NCBI RefSeq assembly: GCF_001723305.1
Contig: NZ_LPWF01000027.1
Coordinates: forward strand, 1-64,000
Length of the DNA: 64,000 nucleotides
Source of the DNA: Methyloceanibacter superfactus
Lineage (GTDB): Bacteria > Pseudomonadota > Alphaproteobacteria > Rhizobiales > Methyloligellaceae
Direction of reading: 5' to 3'
Each line of letters opens with the position of its first letter. The first letter of the stretch is position 1. A model generated the notes under the pieces. The model was given only the letters and a program-made list of their open reading frames with translations. It was not told the DNA's origin and made no database searches. Below, in pieces: positions 43,332 to 54,739 of this stretch. Both the position numbers and the translations under genes were made by a program.

Positions 43332-44377
43332 GCTTGCACCGTCGGGTCGGCGCCGAGGCTCGCCACGCGCGTTGCGGCGGCTTCGCTCACCAAGGCCATG
43401 GCTTCCATGGGATCGAAAGGCTCGGGATCGTGCAGGCAGGCCCGCGCGGCGGCGAAGCGCTTCGCAGCTTCGCCCGCGAGCAACGGCACCGCACCGGCGA
43501 CCTCGATCATCTCGTCCAGGGCGCCACTACAATGGAGCACGACATCGCAGCCAGCCTCGAACACGCCAGCCGTGCGCTCCTCGAACGAGCCCTCGAGGGC
43601 CTTCATGCCGATATCGTCGCTCATCACCAAGCCGGTCAGTCCCATCCCCTCACGAATCACTTGTCCCATTATAACGGGCGAGACGGTCGCGGGGCGCCGC
43701 TCATCGAATTGGGGCAGCAAAACATGGGCGGTCATGGCCAGCGGCGCGTCGCGTAACGCATGAAACGGGCGGAAATCGACGGCCTCCAGCTCCTCCCGCG
43801 AGACGTCGATCCGCGGCAGCGATTTATGGCTATCGGCTTGCGCCCGGCCATGTCCCGGCACGTGCTTGATGACGGGCAGCACGCCGCCCGCCAGCATGCC
43901 GTCCATGACCGCGCGGCCGAGCGTGGCGACCACGTCGGGGTCCGTCGAGAAGGCGCGATCGCCGATAATGTCGTGGGCACCTTCTTGTGGCACGTCGATG
44001 CAAGGCGTGCAGTCGACATTGATATTGAGATCGTGAAGCTCGGCGGCCATCAGCCTGGCGCCGGCAAAGGCGGCGCGCTTGGCCGCCTCGGGGTCTGCCG
44101 CGTAGAGATCGCCGTAGCAGCGTTGGGGCGGCATGGCCCGCCAATGGGGCGGGCGAAGGCGCTGCACGCGCCCGCCTTCCTGGTCGATGAGGATGAGAAG
44201 CGCGTCGCTGCCGACCGCCGTCTTAAAGTCGGCGACGAGCGCGCGGATCTGGTCGGGGCTTTCGACATTGCGGGCGAACAGGATCAGGCCGCACGGACGC
44301 TCGGCCGCGAAGAATTCGCGCTCAGCATCCGTCAGGACGGTGCCGGCGCATCCCGTGATGAAGGCTTTGCGATCCAC
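43328..44377 (-). CDS. nagZ: Beta-N-acetylhexosaminidase NagZ (GH3)
   Basis: Cytoplasmic cell-wall recycling enzyme that removes GlcNAc from anhydro-muropeptides. The 349-residue protein has ILIDQEGGRVQRLRPPHW, the catalytic loop motif IKHVPGHGRAQADSHKSLPR with its His/Asp, and the nucleophile in GLVMSDDIGMKAL. Frame and length are normal. It lies 47 bp after the SPOR gene and overlaps scpA by four bases, the standard Hyphomicrobiales order. Confidence 0.96.
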   Translation of the reverse strand: MDRKAFITGCAGTVLTDAEREFFAAERPCGLILFARNVESPDQIRALVADFKTAVGSDALLILIDQEGGRVQRLRPPHWRAMPPQRCYGDLYAADPEAAKRAAFAGARLMAAELHDLNINVDCTPCIDVPQEGAHDIIGDRAFSTDPDVVATLGRAVMDGMLAGGVLPVIKHVPGHGRAQADSHKSLPRIDVSREELEAVDFRPFHALRDAPLAMTAHVLLPQFDERRPATVSPVIMGQVIREGMGLTGLVMSDDIGMKALEGSFEERTAGVFEAGCDVVLHCSGALDEMIEVAGAVPLLAGEAAKRFAAARACLHDPEPFDPMEAMALVSEAAATRVASLGADPTVQA

Positions 44378-44424
44378 GTCGCCGGGCTAGCCCTGACGCC
44401 GCCTGCGGTCAAGCGTCCTGATGG

Positions 44425-46446
44425 CTATTGCGTCGCGACGAAACAGTCGGTGCCTGACGCCTTCAGATCGCCGCAGAGCTTGTAGGCTTCCGACTTGCTG
44501 TCCATCGGGCCAACGCGCAAGCGATACATGGTGCCGCCGCTGACAGCGACCTTCTGCACCATCGGCGGATATTTGCCGAGCAGGCTCGAGTTCTTCTGCT
44601 GGATATCGGCGTAATTCGCCAGCGCGTCGGTCTGGCTCTTATGCGCCCCGACCTGGACGACATATTTGGTGGGTGCGGCGGGCGCGGGCGCGGCGCACGC
44701 GGCGGACCTGCGGCGCGGCGGCGACCTGCGGCGCGGCCGCGGGTGCCGGAGCTGCCGCTGGGCTGCCGGGCTTCTTGCGGCGCGGGTACCGGCATCACGG
44801 CGCCTTGCGCGGCGGCCGTGGCGGCGTTGGCAGCGTTTGTGGCGGTATCGACCGCGGCGGTGGCGGCCGCACCGGCCGCCTCGGCGACCTCGGCTGCTGC
44901 CGGCGCCTCGACCGAACCGTCAGGACGTACGACGAGCGTCTTCACCTTGCGGGGACCGCCGTCTTCGGCCGTGTCCACGGCCTGCGTGGTCGCCGGATTG
45001 GCGAGATCGGTGGTGGCGACAGGCGCCGGGAGACCGGCCGTGTCGGTCGCCGGCGGCAGAGCCGGCACCGCGACGTCTTCCTGACGCGGCACGATGCGTT
45101 CGCCTTCGGCCACATCGCCATTCGTCAAACGATCGTATATGAGCTTGTTTTTATTTGGAAATTCCTTGCCGCCCGGATCGTCTGGCGCGGCCTTGACCGG
45201 GCGGGCGTCGGCCTGAACGATGGGCGGCTGCTCGCTGCCCATGCCGCCGCCGCTCTGCTTATAGGCGTAAGCCATGGCGCCACCCAAGGCGATGGCGCCG
45301 AGCAACGCACTGCCGACCATGAAAGCGCTGCGCCCCTTGAGGCTCGCCAGTTTCGAGCGGGCTGCTGCCGGCGGCAGGGCATGGCTCTCGTCGAGGAAAT
45401 CCGCATCGGACCGGTCGGTCTCGTAGAACGGCTCTGGCGCGGGCACCGGGGCCGGCTTCTGCGCGCCGCCGAGAGCAATCTGCGGCGGCTGATCGTACAC
45501 CGCATCGAATGCCTGCAACTGACGCCGCGGATCGCCCTGCTGGGGCTGGTGCCTTGCGGCGCGTAGGACTGCTGCGGCGCTTGCGGCTGATAGGACTGCG
45601 GCGCGTGGCGCGTGTCCTGAGCCGGCGTGGCCATACGGAAATCCGGCGTATCGTCGCCGGCGGGCTCGAAACGCGGGTCGGACGCGGCATGACCCGGCGC
45701 CTCGTCATAGCCGAAGTCGGATGATGCCTGGTAATCGGGCTCGGGGAACCCTGCGTCACCCTGATCGCCGAAGCTCGCATCGGCAGAGCCTGATCGTCGC
45801 TCGCGCCCTCATCGAAGCTCGCACCGGCATTGCTGAAATCGGGGAAGATGGAGTCCGGGAAATTCGGATCGGCGTTGCTCAGATCCGGAATTTCCTGACT
45901 CGGCGTCCCAGCGCCGCTGCCGTAGCCCGATTGCGGATAGCTCTGCGCGGGGGCTTGCGGCTGGTAGTGCTGATTACCGCCATAGGCCTGCGGCTGATAT
46001 TGGGGCTGCTGCGGCTGCTGCGGCTGATAAGCCGGCGCCTGTTTTGGCTGACGGGTTTGAGGCTGATGGCTCTGGGGCGCGGGCTGCGCGGGGCGCTGCT
46101 GAGGGGCCGGCTGCGGCGCGGGCTGATTGGCGGGATAAGGGGCGTAGGCTGGCTCGGGGGCTTGCTGCTGAGGCTCAGGGGCGCGCGTGACCGGCGTGTA
46201 TGTCGGCATCTGGGTAAAAGCCGGACCGCTGTTTCCGAAAATCGAGCGTTGTCCGATATTTGGTTGCCCGGGCCGATCCGCTCCTTGAACCATGTAAGGT
46301 ACCTCACTCTTCTGGGTGTTTGCCGCATTCACACCCCAGGACTGGCTACCCGGAGCATTCAGGGCGTTCTGCCTCTCGGCAAAATCTGATTCAAATTCAG
46401 GGGATCGACCGGCTTGCCCGCCGAGCCCGCTAGTACGCGTGGACAT
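44425..46446 (-). CDS. SPOR-domain membrane protein (several frameshifts)
   Basis: Starts at 46446 after GAGGGAAG. The order of parts is: a Gln/Pro/Tyr-rich low-complexity region (about 45900-46230), an acidic stretch, a single membrane helix (MVGSALLGAIALGGAMAYAY, near 45250-45310), an Ala/Pro-rich linker, and a C-terminal SPOR domain. The frame changes near 45790 and 45540 and at least twice between about 44770 and 44680. The final frame reads KYVVQVGAHKSQTDALANYA, then KVAVSGGTMYRLRVGPMDSK and GDLKASGTDCFVATQ to the stop at 44425. SPOR binds denuded septal peptidoglycan, indicating a division role. It lies between argS and nagZ. Confidence 0.85.
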
Positions 46447-46481
46447 GGTTACTTCCCTCGAACCACCCCTGCCCTGGCCGG

Positions 46482-48242
46482 CTAATGCAACTCGTGCACG
46501 GCTTGAACCCCGAGGATCCCCAAACCCAGTGCCAAGACCCGCTGAGTGGCGGCCACTAACGCAATGCGAGCACGGGTTAACTCTCGGTCACTTTCGTAAA
46601 TAAAACGTAATTGTGGCAAGTCTTTGCCTCTGTTCCAAAGACCATGAAAGTCTCCGGCAAGATCGTAAAGATAGAATCCGAGGCGATGAGGCTCATGTGC
46701 TTGGGCTGCCCCCTCGACAATGCGGGGGAATTGCGCGATGCGGCGGATCAACGCGATCTCGGCATCGTCGTTCAGCCGATCCAGGTCAGCACGCGCCAAA
46801 TCACTCCCCCCGACGTCGAGGTCCTCAAACATCTCACGCACATTACGCAGAACCGAACTCGCCCGGGCATGGGCGTACTGGACATAGAACACCGGATTGT
46901 CCCGCGACTGCTCGGTGACCTTGGCGAAGTCGAAATCGAGCGGCGCGTCGTTCTTCCGGTAGAGCATCATGAAGCGAACCGGGCCCGCGCCCACCTCGTC
47001 CACGACATCCCGCAACGTCACGAACGTCCCGGCACGCTTCGACATTTTGACAGGCTCACCGGCGCGAAACAAGCGGACCAGCTGACATATCTTAACGTCG
47101 AGATCGGCCTCGTTTTCGGTGAGCGCCGCGAGGGCCGCGCCCATGCGCTTGATGTGGCCGGCATGATCGGCGCCCCAGACGTCGATCATGGACTTAAACC
47201 CGCGTCTGAACTTGTCGCGGTGATACGCGATGTCGGAAGCAAAATATGTGTATGACCCGTCGGATTTGATGAGCGGCCGGTCCTGGTCGTCGCCGAATTC
47301 CGTGGCGCGGAACAGCAACTGCTCGCGGTCCTCCCACTCCTCGTCGACCTTGCCCTTGGGCGGCGGCAGACTTCCCTTGTAGATCAGGCCCTTGGTCTTA
47401 AGGTCGGCGATGGTCGCGGCGACCTCGTCATGGCCGCCGTCGGTCAGCGAGCGCTCGGAGAAGAACACGTCGTGGCGAATGCCGAGGCTCGCCAGATCGT
47501 CCTCGATCATGGCGAGCATGGCCTTGAGCGCGGTGGCGCGCACGAGCGGCAGCCACTCGGCCTCCGGCATGTCCAGAAGGTCGCGGCCGTGATTGCTGGC
47601 GAGGCTCTCGCCGACCGGCTTCAAATAGTCACCGGGATAGAGCCCTTCGGGGATGTCGCCGATGTCCTGCCCAAGCGCCTCGCGGTAGCGCAAGAACGCT
47701 GAGCGCGCGAGCACGTCGACCTGCGCGCCCGCATCGTTGACGTAATATTCGCGGGTGACGTCATAGCCGGCGAAGGCGAGCAGATTGGCCAGCGCGTCGC
47801 CGAACACGGCGCCGCGGCAATGGCCCACATGCATCGGACCGGTCGGGTTGGCCGACACGTATTCGACGTTCACGGCCTCGCCCTTGCCGATGGCGCTTCG
47901 CCCATACGCATCACCCTGCTCCAACACCATGCGCAGCACGCTCGGCCAGAATGCACGGGAGAGTGTCAAGTTGATGAAGCCGGGTCCGGCGATCTCGACC
48001 TTGTCGATGCCCGGATCGGAGGCGAGCATCGGCACGATGCGCTCGGCGAGCTTGCGCGGCGGAACGCCGGCGGGCTTGGCCAGCACCATGGCGGCATTGG
48101 TGGCGAGGTCGCCGTGGGTCGGGTCCTTGGGCGCGCTCAAGGTGATACCCTCGACGCTCGCGTCGTCGGGCACGACGCCGTCATGCTTGAGCTGCTGAAC
48201 GGCCGCCAAGACGTGACCGTGAAACCCTACGAAAACGTCCAT
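46482..48242 (-). CDS. argS: Arginyl-tRNA synthetase
   Basis: Class I synthetase, 586 residues, intact frame. HIGH-type motif in [25 protein letters not shown]-type motif is [17 protein letters not shown]. An N-terminal Add-1 domain ([20 protein letters not shown]) and C-terminal anticodon-binding helical bundle ([18 protein letters not shown]) are present. A tandem palindromic repeat lies between it and dgt upstream. Confidence 0.98.
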   Translation of the reverse strand: MDVFVGFHGHVLAAVQQLKHDGVVPDDASVEGITLSAPKDPTHGDLATNAAMVLAKPAGVPPRKLAERIVPMLASDPGIDKVEIAGPGFINLTLSRAFWPSVLRMVLEQGDAYGRSAIGKGEAVNVEYVSANPTGPMHVGHCRGAVFGDALANLLAFAGYDVTREYYVNDAGAQVDVLARSAFLRYREALGQDIGDIPEGLYPGDYLKPVGESLASNHGRDLLDMPEAEWLPLVRATALKAMLAMIEDDLASLGIRHDVFFSERSLTDGGHDEVAATIADLKTKGLIYKGSLPPPKGKVDEEWEDREQLLFRATEFGDDQDRPLIKSDGSYTYFASDIAYHRDKFRRGFKSMIDVWGADHAGHIKRMGAALAALTENEADLDVKICQLVRLFRAGEPVKMSKRAGTFVTLRDVVDEVGAGPVRFMMLYRKNDAPLDFDFAKVTEQSRDNPVFYVQYAHARASSVLRNVREMFEDLDVGGSDLARADLDRLNDDAEIALIRRIAQFPRIVEGAAQAHEPHRLGFYLYDLAGDFHGLWNRGKDLPQLRFIYESDRELTRARIALVAATQRVLALGLGILGVQAVHELH

Positions 48243-48265
48243 GGATGCTCCGGGAAGACTTTTCT

Positions 48266-48312
48266 GCGCATGATCTTATCGGAAAACCGGTGACCACTTT
48301 TCCGGATCATGC
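48266..48312. repeat. Imperfect palindromic repeat, unit 1
   Basis: The unit runs from GCGCATGATC to GGATCATGC and folds on itself (GCATGATC...GATCATGC, and CGGAAAA...TTTTCCG inside). It is a widely dispersed intergenic element of Bradyrhizobium-type and other Hyphomicrobiales genomes as I recall them. A second unit follows six bases later. Confidence 0.75.
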
Positions 48313-48318
48313 CGTTTC

Positions 48319-48364
48319 GCGCATGATCTTATCGGAAACCGGGGACCCCTTTTCCGGATCATGC
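48319..48364. repeat. Imperfect palindromic repeat, unit 2
   Basis: Second tandem unit with the same ends and only a few substitutions in the centre (AAACCGGGGACCCC in place of AAAACCGGTGACCA). It lies 12 bp beyond the end of dgt, in the spacer before argS. Tandem units could form a long hairpin in the dgt-argS transcript and act on processing or termination. Confidence 0.75.
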
Positions 48365-48376
48365 GTGAGCGCGCGA

Positions 48377-49562
48377 CTATCGCAAATCCGGGGTGGCGTC
48401 AAACAGGCGGCGATGCTCGGCAAGGGCGTAGCGGTCGGTCTGCCCGGCGATGAAGTCGGCGATATGACGGGCGTATTCGCGCGTGCCGTGCGCCGGCGCC
48501 TGCTCGCGCCAATCCGGCGGCAGCGCGCCCGGGTCCGACGCATAGCGGCCGAACAGCTCCACGATCACGTCCTCCGCCTCGCCCATGATGCGCATGACCC
48601 GCTCATGGCGGTAGACGCGCGTAAAAAGAAAGCCGCGCAAGGCGTTGAGATCGTCCTGCATGGCGTCGGAGAACGCGACCACGGCGTGGCCGGCGTGGCG
48701 CACATCGTCGGCGCTTTGCGGTCGAAGCGCCGCAAGCCGCGCGCTCGTCTCGGCGAGCGCGTCGTTGACCATCGCGGTGATGAGCCGGCGGTTGACCTCG
48801 TAAAGACGCCGCGGCCCCTCGACGCCGGGATAAGCCGCATCGACCTCGGCGAGCAGGCGTCCGGCGACCGGCACCTCGGCGAGCTCGGCGAAGGTGAAGC
48901 AGTCGGCGCGATAGCCGTCGTCCATGTCGTGATTGTTGTAGGCGATGTCGTCGGCGAGGGCTGCGGCCTGCGCCTCGAGGGAGGCGAAGCTGGCGAGGTC
49001 CAAATTCTGCTTGGCGCAATAGGCGAGGATGGGCTCGGGCACGGGCTCGGCTCCAGCCCGTAGCGGGCCGTTATGCTTCACTAGGCCCTCGAGCGTCTCC
49101 CAGGTGAGATTGAGGCCGTCGAAGCTCGCGTATTTCTTCTCGAGCTCGGTGACGACGCGCAAGGATTGGGCATTGTGGTCGAATCCGCCCGCATTCGCCG
49201 TGGCGGCATCGAGCGCGCGCTCGCCCGCATGACCGAAGGGCGGATGGCCGAGATCGTGGGCGAGCGCCAAGGCCTCGGTCAGATCCTCGTCGATGCGCAA
49301 GGTGCGGGCGAGCGCCCGGGCGATCTGTGCCACCTCCAGGCTGTGGGTGAGCCGCGAGCGGAAGTGATCGCCCTCGTGATAGACGAAGACCTGGGGTCTG
49401 TAGTTGAGGCGGCGGAACGCGGTGGAATGGAGAATGCGGTCGCGGTCGCGCGCGTAAGGCGAGCGGGTCGGGCTCGGCGCCTCGGGGATCGAGCCGCCCG
49501 CGGCTCGTGCGCTCATCCACGGCGTAGGCCGCGAGATTTCGCCTGTCCGGCGGCGCCGCCAT
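48377..49562 (-). CDS. dgt: Deoxyguanosinetriphosphate triphosphohydrolase-like protein
   Basis: HD-domain hydrolase acting on dNTPs. Motifs: HSTAFRRLNYRPQVF, RSRLTHSLEVAQIARAL, ALAHDLGHPPFGHAGERAL (metal-binding HD), and ADDIAYNNHDMDDG. An ATG at 49516 gives 379 residues starting MSARAAGGSIPEAPSPTRSP. A longer start at 49562 (MAAPPDRRNLAAYAVDERTS) resembles relatives better, but needs a one-base correction near 49503. I give the longer extent as the likelier gene. It is divergent from erpA and upstream of argS. Confidence 0.9.
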
Positions 49563-49654
49563 CCACTGCGTCAAATCCCGCTCACGGTTGCGGCCTTGGC
49601 TGATTGACAACTCCCTTGTTCGTCCCAATCTTATCGATAGGAGCTATACCCATC

Positions 49655-49987
49655 ATGAGCGAACCGTCCATCACCTTGAGCGAGCGCGCCGCGAAGCGCA
49701 TCAACGAACTCGTGTCCGAGGACGCCGCCGCGAGCCTGTTCCGCGTCAGCGTCGAAGGCGGCGGCTGCTCCGGCTTCCAGTATCATTTCGAGCTGACGAG
49801 CGACACCGCGCCCGACGATATCCTCATCAAGCGGGACGGCGCGACGGTGGCCATCGACCCGGTGTCGGCGGATTTCGTGCAAGGCTCGGAGATCGACTTC
49901 GTGGACGAGTTGATCGGCGCCCATTTCAAGATCACGAACCCGAACGCCACCGCCTCGTGCGGCTGCGGCACCAGCTTCTCGATCTAA
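49655..49987 (+). CDS. erpA: Iron-sulfur cluster insertion protein ErpA (A-type carrier)
   Basis: The ATG at 49655 is preceded by AGGAGC, giving 110 residues (MSEPSITLSERAAKRINELV). The three cluster-ligating cysteines are in VEGGGCSGFQYHFEL and ASCGCGTSFSI. The family hallmark DFVDELIGAHFKITNPNA is present. An upstream in-frame ATG at 49604 would add 17 atypical residues. Delivers Fe-S clusters to apo-enzymes; IlvD in this window is one such client type. Divergent from dgt. Confidence 0.95.
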   Translation: MSEPSITLSERAAKRINELVSEDAAASLFRVSVEGGGCSGFQYHFELTSDTAPDDILIKRDGATVAIDPVSADFVQGSEIDFVDELIGAHFKITNPNATASCGCGTSFSI

Positions 49988-50009
49988 CGTCCTCTCCCGC
50001 GTCATTGTC

Positions 50010-50029
50010 ATTCCCGCGACGCCGGGAAT
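50010..50029. repeat. Short dispersed inverted repeat after erpA
   Basis: ATTCCCG and CGGGAAT form a 7-bp stem around a six-base loop, within the familiar GTCATTCCCGCG...CGGGAATCCAG repeat found scattered in many proteobacterial genomes. It lies 23 bp after the erpA stop and could serve as its terminator. Confidence 0.6.
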
Positions 50030-50078
50030 CCAGTACTCACCGGACTCGGATTATCGCTGAGGCCCACGTCACTGGATC

Positions 50079-50863
<785 letters not shown>

Positions 50864-50864
50864 G

Positions 50865-51858
50865 CTAGAAGCCGCCGACGCCGTCGGACGAGGCGCCGAA
50901 GCCACCGACATGCCCATGGCGGCCGGCGGCACGACGTCGACCGGACCGAGCTGCGGCTCGGACACGGACAGCGACGGAGTCGCCGGCTTCGCCGCGGCGC
51001 GGGCGGGCGGGGCGGCGACCCGATCTTCCTTCTGGGTGATCTTGGCGGCGGTCGCGGTCGGCCGCCTGGCGCCGCCCAATTGCGGCAGCAGCGCCTCGGC
51101 ATCCTTGCGGGTCATGTTATCGGCGTGGGCGAAGGCTTCCTGATAGAGCTGCCCGATCCACGGCTCGCGGCCGCTCGCCTTGGCGTTCTCGTTGGCGAGC
51201 GTCAGCAAGGCAAGGCCCCTCGCCGGCCTTTGGCTCACGCCCTCGCCGCGCCACAGCAGCTCGCCGAGGACGGCTTGCGCGCCGGCATGCTGCTTGCGCG
51301 CGGCCATGGAGAGCCAGTTGGCGGCGATGGTCGAATTCTTCTCAACGCCCGTGCCCGAAAGATAGAGCCGGCCGAGCTGGTACTGCGCCTCGGCATTGCC
51401 GAAATACGCGCCCGCATGGCGGAACAGCCCGACGGCGTAGTTGGGATCGGGGCGCAGCGTCATCGCGGGGATGCCGCTCGAATAATATTGGCCGAGGGCG
51501 ACGAAGGCCTCGCCGACATATTTGGCGATCGGGCTCGACGACGGAATCTCCGCATATTGATCGGCGATATGCTGGAAGTAGTAGAACGCTTGGCGTCGTC
51601 CTTGGGCACGTCGCGCCCCGAGGCGTAGAGACGCGCGAGCTTGAGCTGGGCGCCGAGCACGCCGCGCTTGGCGGCATATTCGAGCGCGGGCACGGCGGAA
51701 GCCAACTCGCCCGACTTCATGGCGCTGGCGCCCTGGCGATAGGCTTCCGTGGCCGAGGCGTAAGGCGGCGGCTCATCCGCGCCGACGACACCGGCCGGCG
51801 TCAGGATAATGAACGCGGCCAGCGCGCTCCCCACTGTGGATGCGCTAAATATCGGCAT
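50865..51858 (-). CDS. Secreted Sel1-repeat (TPR-like) protein (two frameshifts)
   Basis: Start at 51858 with a signal peptide ([20 protein letters not shown], cleavage near VVGA). Sel1-type helical repeats: [40 protein letters not shown] and [20 protein letters not shown]. One base near 51590 joins the two halves. A second near 50910 gives a short [13 protein letters not shown] end with the stop at 50865-50867, instead of a long run antisense to xth. The C-terminal region is Ala/Pro-rich. Overlaps the ilvD stop by 14 bases. It probably scaffolds a periplasmic complex; partner unknown. Confidence 0.82.
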
Positions 51859-53569
51859 AGCACGACGCTTCCGCAGCTCCGCCCGGATGGGTCACGGCGC
51901 CGGTCCGTGCCGGCCCCACCTCGTTGGCGTATTTCCACAAATACCCGCTCCGCACCGACTTCTCGGGCGCCCGCCAGTCCTTGGCGCGCGCCGCCAACTC
52001 TTCGGCGGAGACTTCGATATCGATGATGCCTTCCTCGGCATCGAGCACGATCATGTCGCCGTCGCGCACCAGCGCGATCGGACCGCAGGCCGCCGCCTCT
52101 GGACCCGCATGGCCGACACAGAAACCGCGCGTGGCGCCGGAGAAACGTCCATCGGTGATGAGCGCAACCTTGTCACCCATGCCCTGGCCGTAGAGGGCCG
52201 CGGTGGTGGACAGCATCTCGCGCATGCCGGGACCGCCCTTGGGGCCCTCGTAGCGGATGATGATGACGTCGCCTTCGGCATATTTCTTGGTGCTCACGGC
52301 AGCGAAGGCCGCCTCCTCACTGTCGAAACAGCGGGCCGGGCCCCTGAATTTCAGGTTCTTCATGCCGGCGACTTTGACGATGGCGCCCTCCGGTGCGAGC
52401 GATCCCCGCAGACCCACCACACCCCCCGTGGGCGATAGCGGCGCGTCTGCAGAACGCACGACATCCTGGTCCGGGTTCCACTTCACCTTGGAAAGATTTT
52501 CCGCGATGGTGCGGCCGGTGACCGTCAGGCAATCGCCGTGCAGGTAGCCGTGGTCGAGGAGGGTTTTCATCAGAAGCGGCACGCCACCAGCCTCGAACAT
52601 ATCCTTGGCGACATAACGGCCACCAGGTTTCAAATCCGCGATGTAAGGTGTCTTTTTCATGACCGCGGCGACGTCGAACAGGTCGAACTCGATGCCGCAC
52701 TCATGGGCGATGGCCGGCAGATGCAAGGCCGCGTTGGTGGAGCCGCCCGAGGCGGCGACCACGGCGGCGGCGTTCTCCAGCGCCTTCTTCGTGACGATGT
52801 CGCGCGGCCGGATATTGAGGGCGATGAGGTCCATGACCTTCTCGCCGGCCGTCATGCAGAACTGGTCCCTGATCTCGTAGGGCGCGGGCGCGCCGGCGGA
52901 ATAGGGCAACGCCAGGCCAATGGCCTCGGACACCGTGGCCATGGTGTTGGCGGTGAATTGCGCGCCGCAAGCCCCGGCCGACGGACAAGCGACATGCTCC
53001 AGCTCGTCGAGATCCTCCGAGGAGATATTGCCGACGGAATATTGGCCGACCGCCTCGAACAGGTCTTGCACGGTGACTGGCTTGCCGCGGAACGAGCCCG
53101 GCAGGATCGAGCCGCCATAGATGAAGATCGACGGAACGTTGAGCCGGCACATGGCCATCATCATGCCGGGCAGCGACTTGTCGCAGCCGGCGAGCCCGAC
53201 CAGGGCGTCGTAGCAATGGCCGCGCATGGTGAGCTCGACGCTGTCGGCGATGACCTCGCGAGACGGCAGCGAGGACTTCATGCCCTGGTGGCCCATGGCG
53301 ATGCCGTCGGTGACGGTGATGGTGCAGAACTCGCGGGGCGTGCCGGCGGCGGCGGCCACGCCCTGCTTCACGGCTTGGGCCTGGCGCATCAGCGCGATGT
53401 TGCACGGCGCCGCCTCGTTCCAGCAGGTGGCAACGCCGACGAAGGGCTGGTGAATCTGCTCGCGCGTCAGCCCCATCGCGTAATAGTAGGAGCGATGCGG
53501 GGCGCGGGATGGCCCCTCCGTCACATGCCTGCTCGGCAAGCGGGACTTATCGAACGTCTTTGCGTCCAT
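51845..53569 (-). CDS. ilvD: Dihydroxy-acid dehydratase
   Basis: Fe-S dehydratase for the third common step of valine, leucine and isoleucine synthesis. 574 residues, intact. All three cluster cysteines are present: [29 protein letters not shown] and [16 protein letters not shown]. Also SLTPSG-equivalent [16 protein letters not shown] near the C-terminus. No attenuator or leader peptide is visible upstream. Confidence 0.98.
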   Translation of the reverse strand: MDAKTFDKSRLPSRHVTEGPSRAPHRSYYYAMGLTREQIHQPFVGVATCWNEAAPCNIALMRQAQAVKQGVAAAAGTPREFCTITVTDGIAMGHQGMKSSLPSREVIADSVELTMRGHCYDALVGLAGCDKSLPGMMMAMCRLNVPSIFIYGGSILPGSFRGKPVTVQDLFEAVGQYSVGNISSEDLDELEHVACPSAGACGAQFTANTMATVSEAIGLALPYSAGAPAPYEIRDQFCMTAGEKVMDLIALNIRPRDIVTKKALENAAAVVAASGGSTNAALHLPAIAHECGIEFDLFDVAAVMKKTPYIADLKPGGRYVAKDMFEAGGVPLLMKTLLDHGYLHGDCLTVTGRTIAENLSKVKWNPDQDVVRSADAPLSPTGGVVGLRGSLAPEGAIVKVAGMKNLKFRGPARCFDSEEAAFAAVSTKKYAEGDVIIIRYEGPKGGPGMREMLSTTAALYGQGMGDKVALITDGRFSGATRGFCVGHAGPEAAACGPIALVRDGDMIVLDAEEGIIDIEVSAEELAARAKDWRAPEKSVRSGYLWKYANEVGPARTGAVTHPGGAAEASCYADI

Positions 53570-53916
53570 CTACCACTTCCGGCGACGCATCGATCAGCCG
53601 ACGGGTCATCCGCCGCCGCTCAAAACGTCTAGCCGGGTCGCTCCCTGGCCCCGCCCCCCCTCGCATTTCGACTGCGAGTGTCTTCCGTGGCCAATGATCC
53701 TCTAACTGACGCCGATGTCCCAAAGTTTTATGGCGCAAACGAGGCGCAAATACCTCAGTCTGTTGTAATTTTGATACAGTTGCAAAGATTCTGGGCGCGC
53801 CCTGCTAGAATGCCCAAGACTCTCTGCCTCGCGCCCAATGTTGCGGCACGTCTCGCGCTTGATAATTGTCTTAAAATCGTCATCTAGACAGCTGTCAGCT
53901 ACTCTCGAGGCTTGGA
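53570..53916. other. Divergent intergenic region, ilvD / membrane protein (347 bp)
   Basis: Contains the promoters of both flanking genes. The central part (about 53720-53830) is the most AT-rich stretch nearby. On the plus strand a TTGCAA (about 53777) and TAGAAT (about 53803) can be picked out, but their spacing of about 20 bp is too long for a good sigma-70 promoter. A GTG-started open frame at 53678-53887 crosses it, but has no ribosome-binding site and is probably not a gene. Confidence 0.5.
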
Positions 53917-54700
53917 ATGTTGAAGTCCCCCTCGGCCCCGCCGGATACCCCCCTGCCCGACCCGAAGCGGCCGACTGGACCCTACCGCCCGTTTACATGC
54001 GACCCAGGCTGGAGCGAGGCCTGGTGGTGGCTCGGGGTGCCCGTGCTGGTGGCGCTCTTCACCATCGGCAGCTACCAGCTCGACCCTGCCTGGTACATGC
54101 GCATCGTGATCCCGGAGGGCTACGGCATTCTCGAAGTGTCTCACTTCATCCTGCCGCTCCTGGGCCTCCTCATCGCCGGGGGCTTGCTGCTCCTGCCCTT
54201 CGTGCGCGCGCGCTCCTTCACCTGGTCCGTGGCGCTCGTGGGCGCGCTGGCCTGCATCTACATCGCCGGCGAGAGATGAGCTGGGGCCAGCATTTCTTCC
54301 ACTGGAACACCCCGGAATATTGGGCGGCGGTGAACCGGCAGGACGAGACGAATTTGCACAACACCTTCGATATCTTCGAGAAGACGCCGCGCCTGATCCT
54401 GGAGCTCGGCATCTTCGTCGGCGGCTTGCTGGTGCCGCTCGCTGCCGTCTTCTGGCCGTGGGTACGCGCCAACCGCTTCTCGCTGTTTCTGCCGGCGGCG
54501 GCGCTCGTGCCGACGCGCTCGGCGTGGCCTTCTTCAAGAGCGTCGACAAGCTTCAGCAGGTGAACGCGATCCCGCACCTGCTACAGCGGCCGGCCGAGAC
54601 CATCGAGACCTATCTCTACTTCTTCATCTTCGCCTATCTGCTGGTCTTCGCCCGCCGCATCAAAGAGCTGGAAGTGGCCGAAGGCGTGATCCGCAAATAA
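53917..54700 (+). CDS. Unknown multi-span membrane protein (two frameshifts)
   Basis: Start at 53917 with a Pro-rich cytoplasmic N-terminus (MLKSPSAPPDTPLPDPKRPT), then membrane helices VPVLVALFTIGSY, HFILPLLGLLIAGGLLLLPF and WSVALVGALACIYIAGE. A missing G near 54277 restores GEEMSWGQHFFHWNTPEYWA. A second break near 54510 restores DALGVAFFKSVDKLQQVNAI, and the protein ends YLYFFIFAYLLVFARRIKEL plus a charged tail. About 260 residues with five or six helices. The EMSWGQHFF motif is a recurring feature of an uncharacterised membrane family as I remember it. No function can be assigned. Confidence 0.75.
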
Positions 54701-54739
54701 GGGCGTGCCCGGCCAAGGCAGGCGGCGCCAGGCCGACGG

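Noticed and set aside
45900-46230. Gln/Pro/Tyr-rich repeats as a possible CRISPR-like or tandem repeat array
   Set aside because: No regular DNA repeat-spacer period; it is low-complexity coding sequence of the SPOR protein.
53678-53887. 69-codon frame in the ilvD upstream region
   Set aside because: GTG start without a Shine-Dalgarno sequence in a region that must contain two promoters; no recognisable features.
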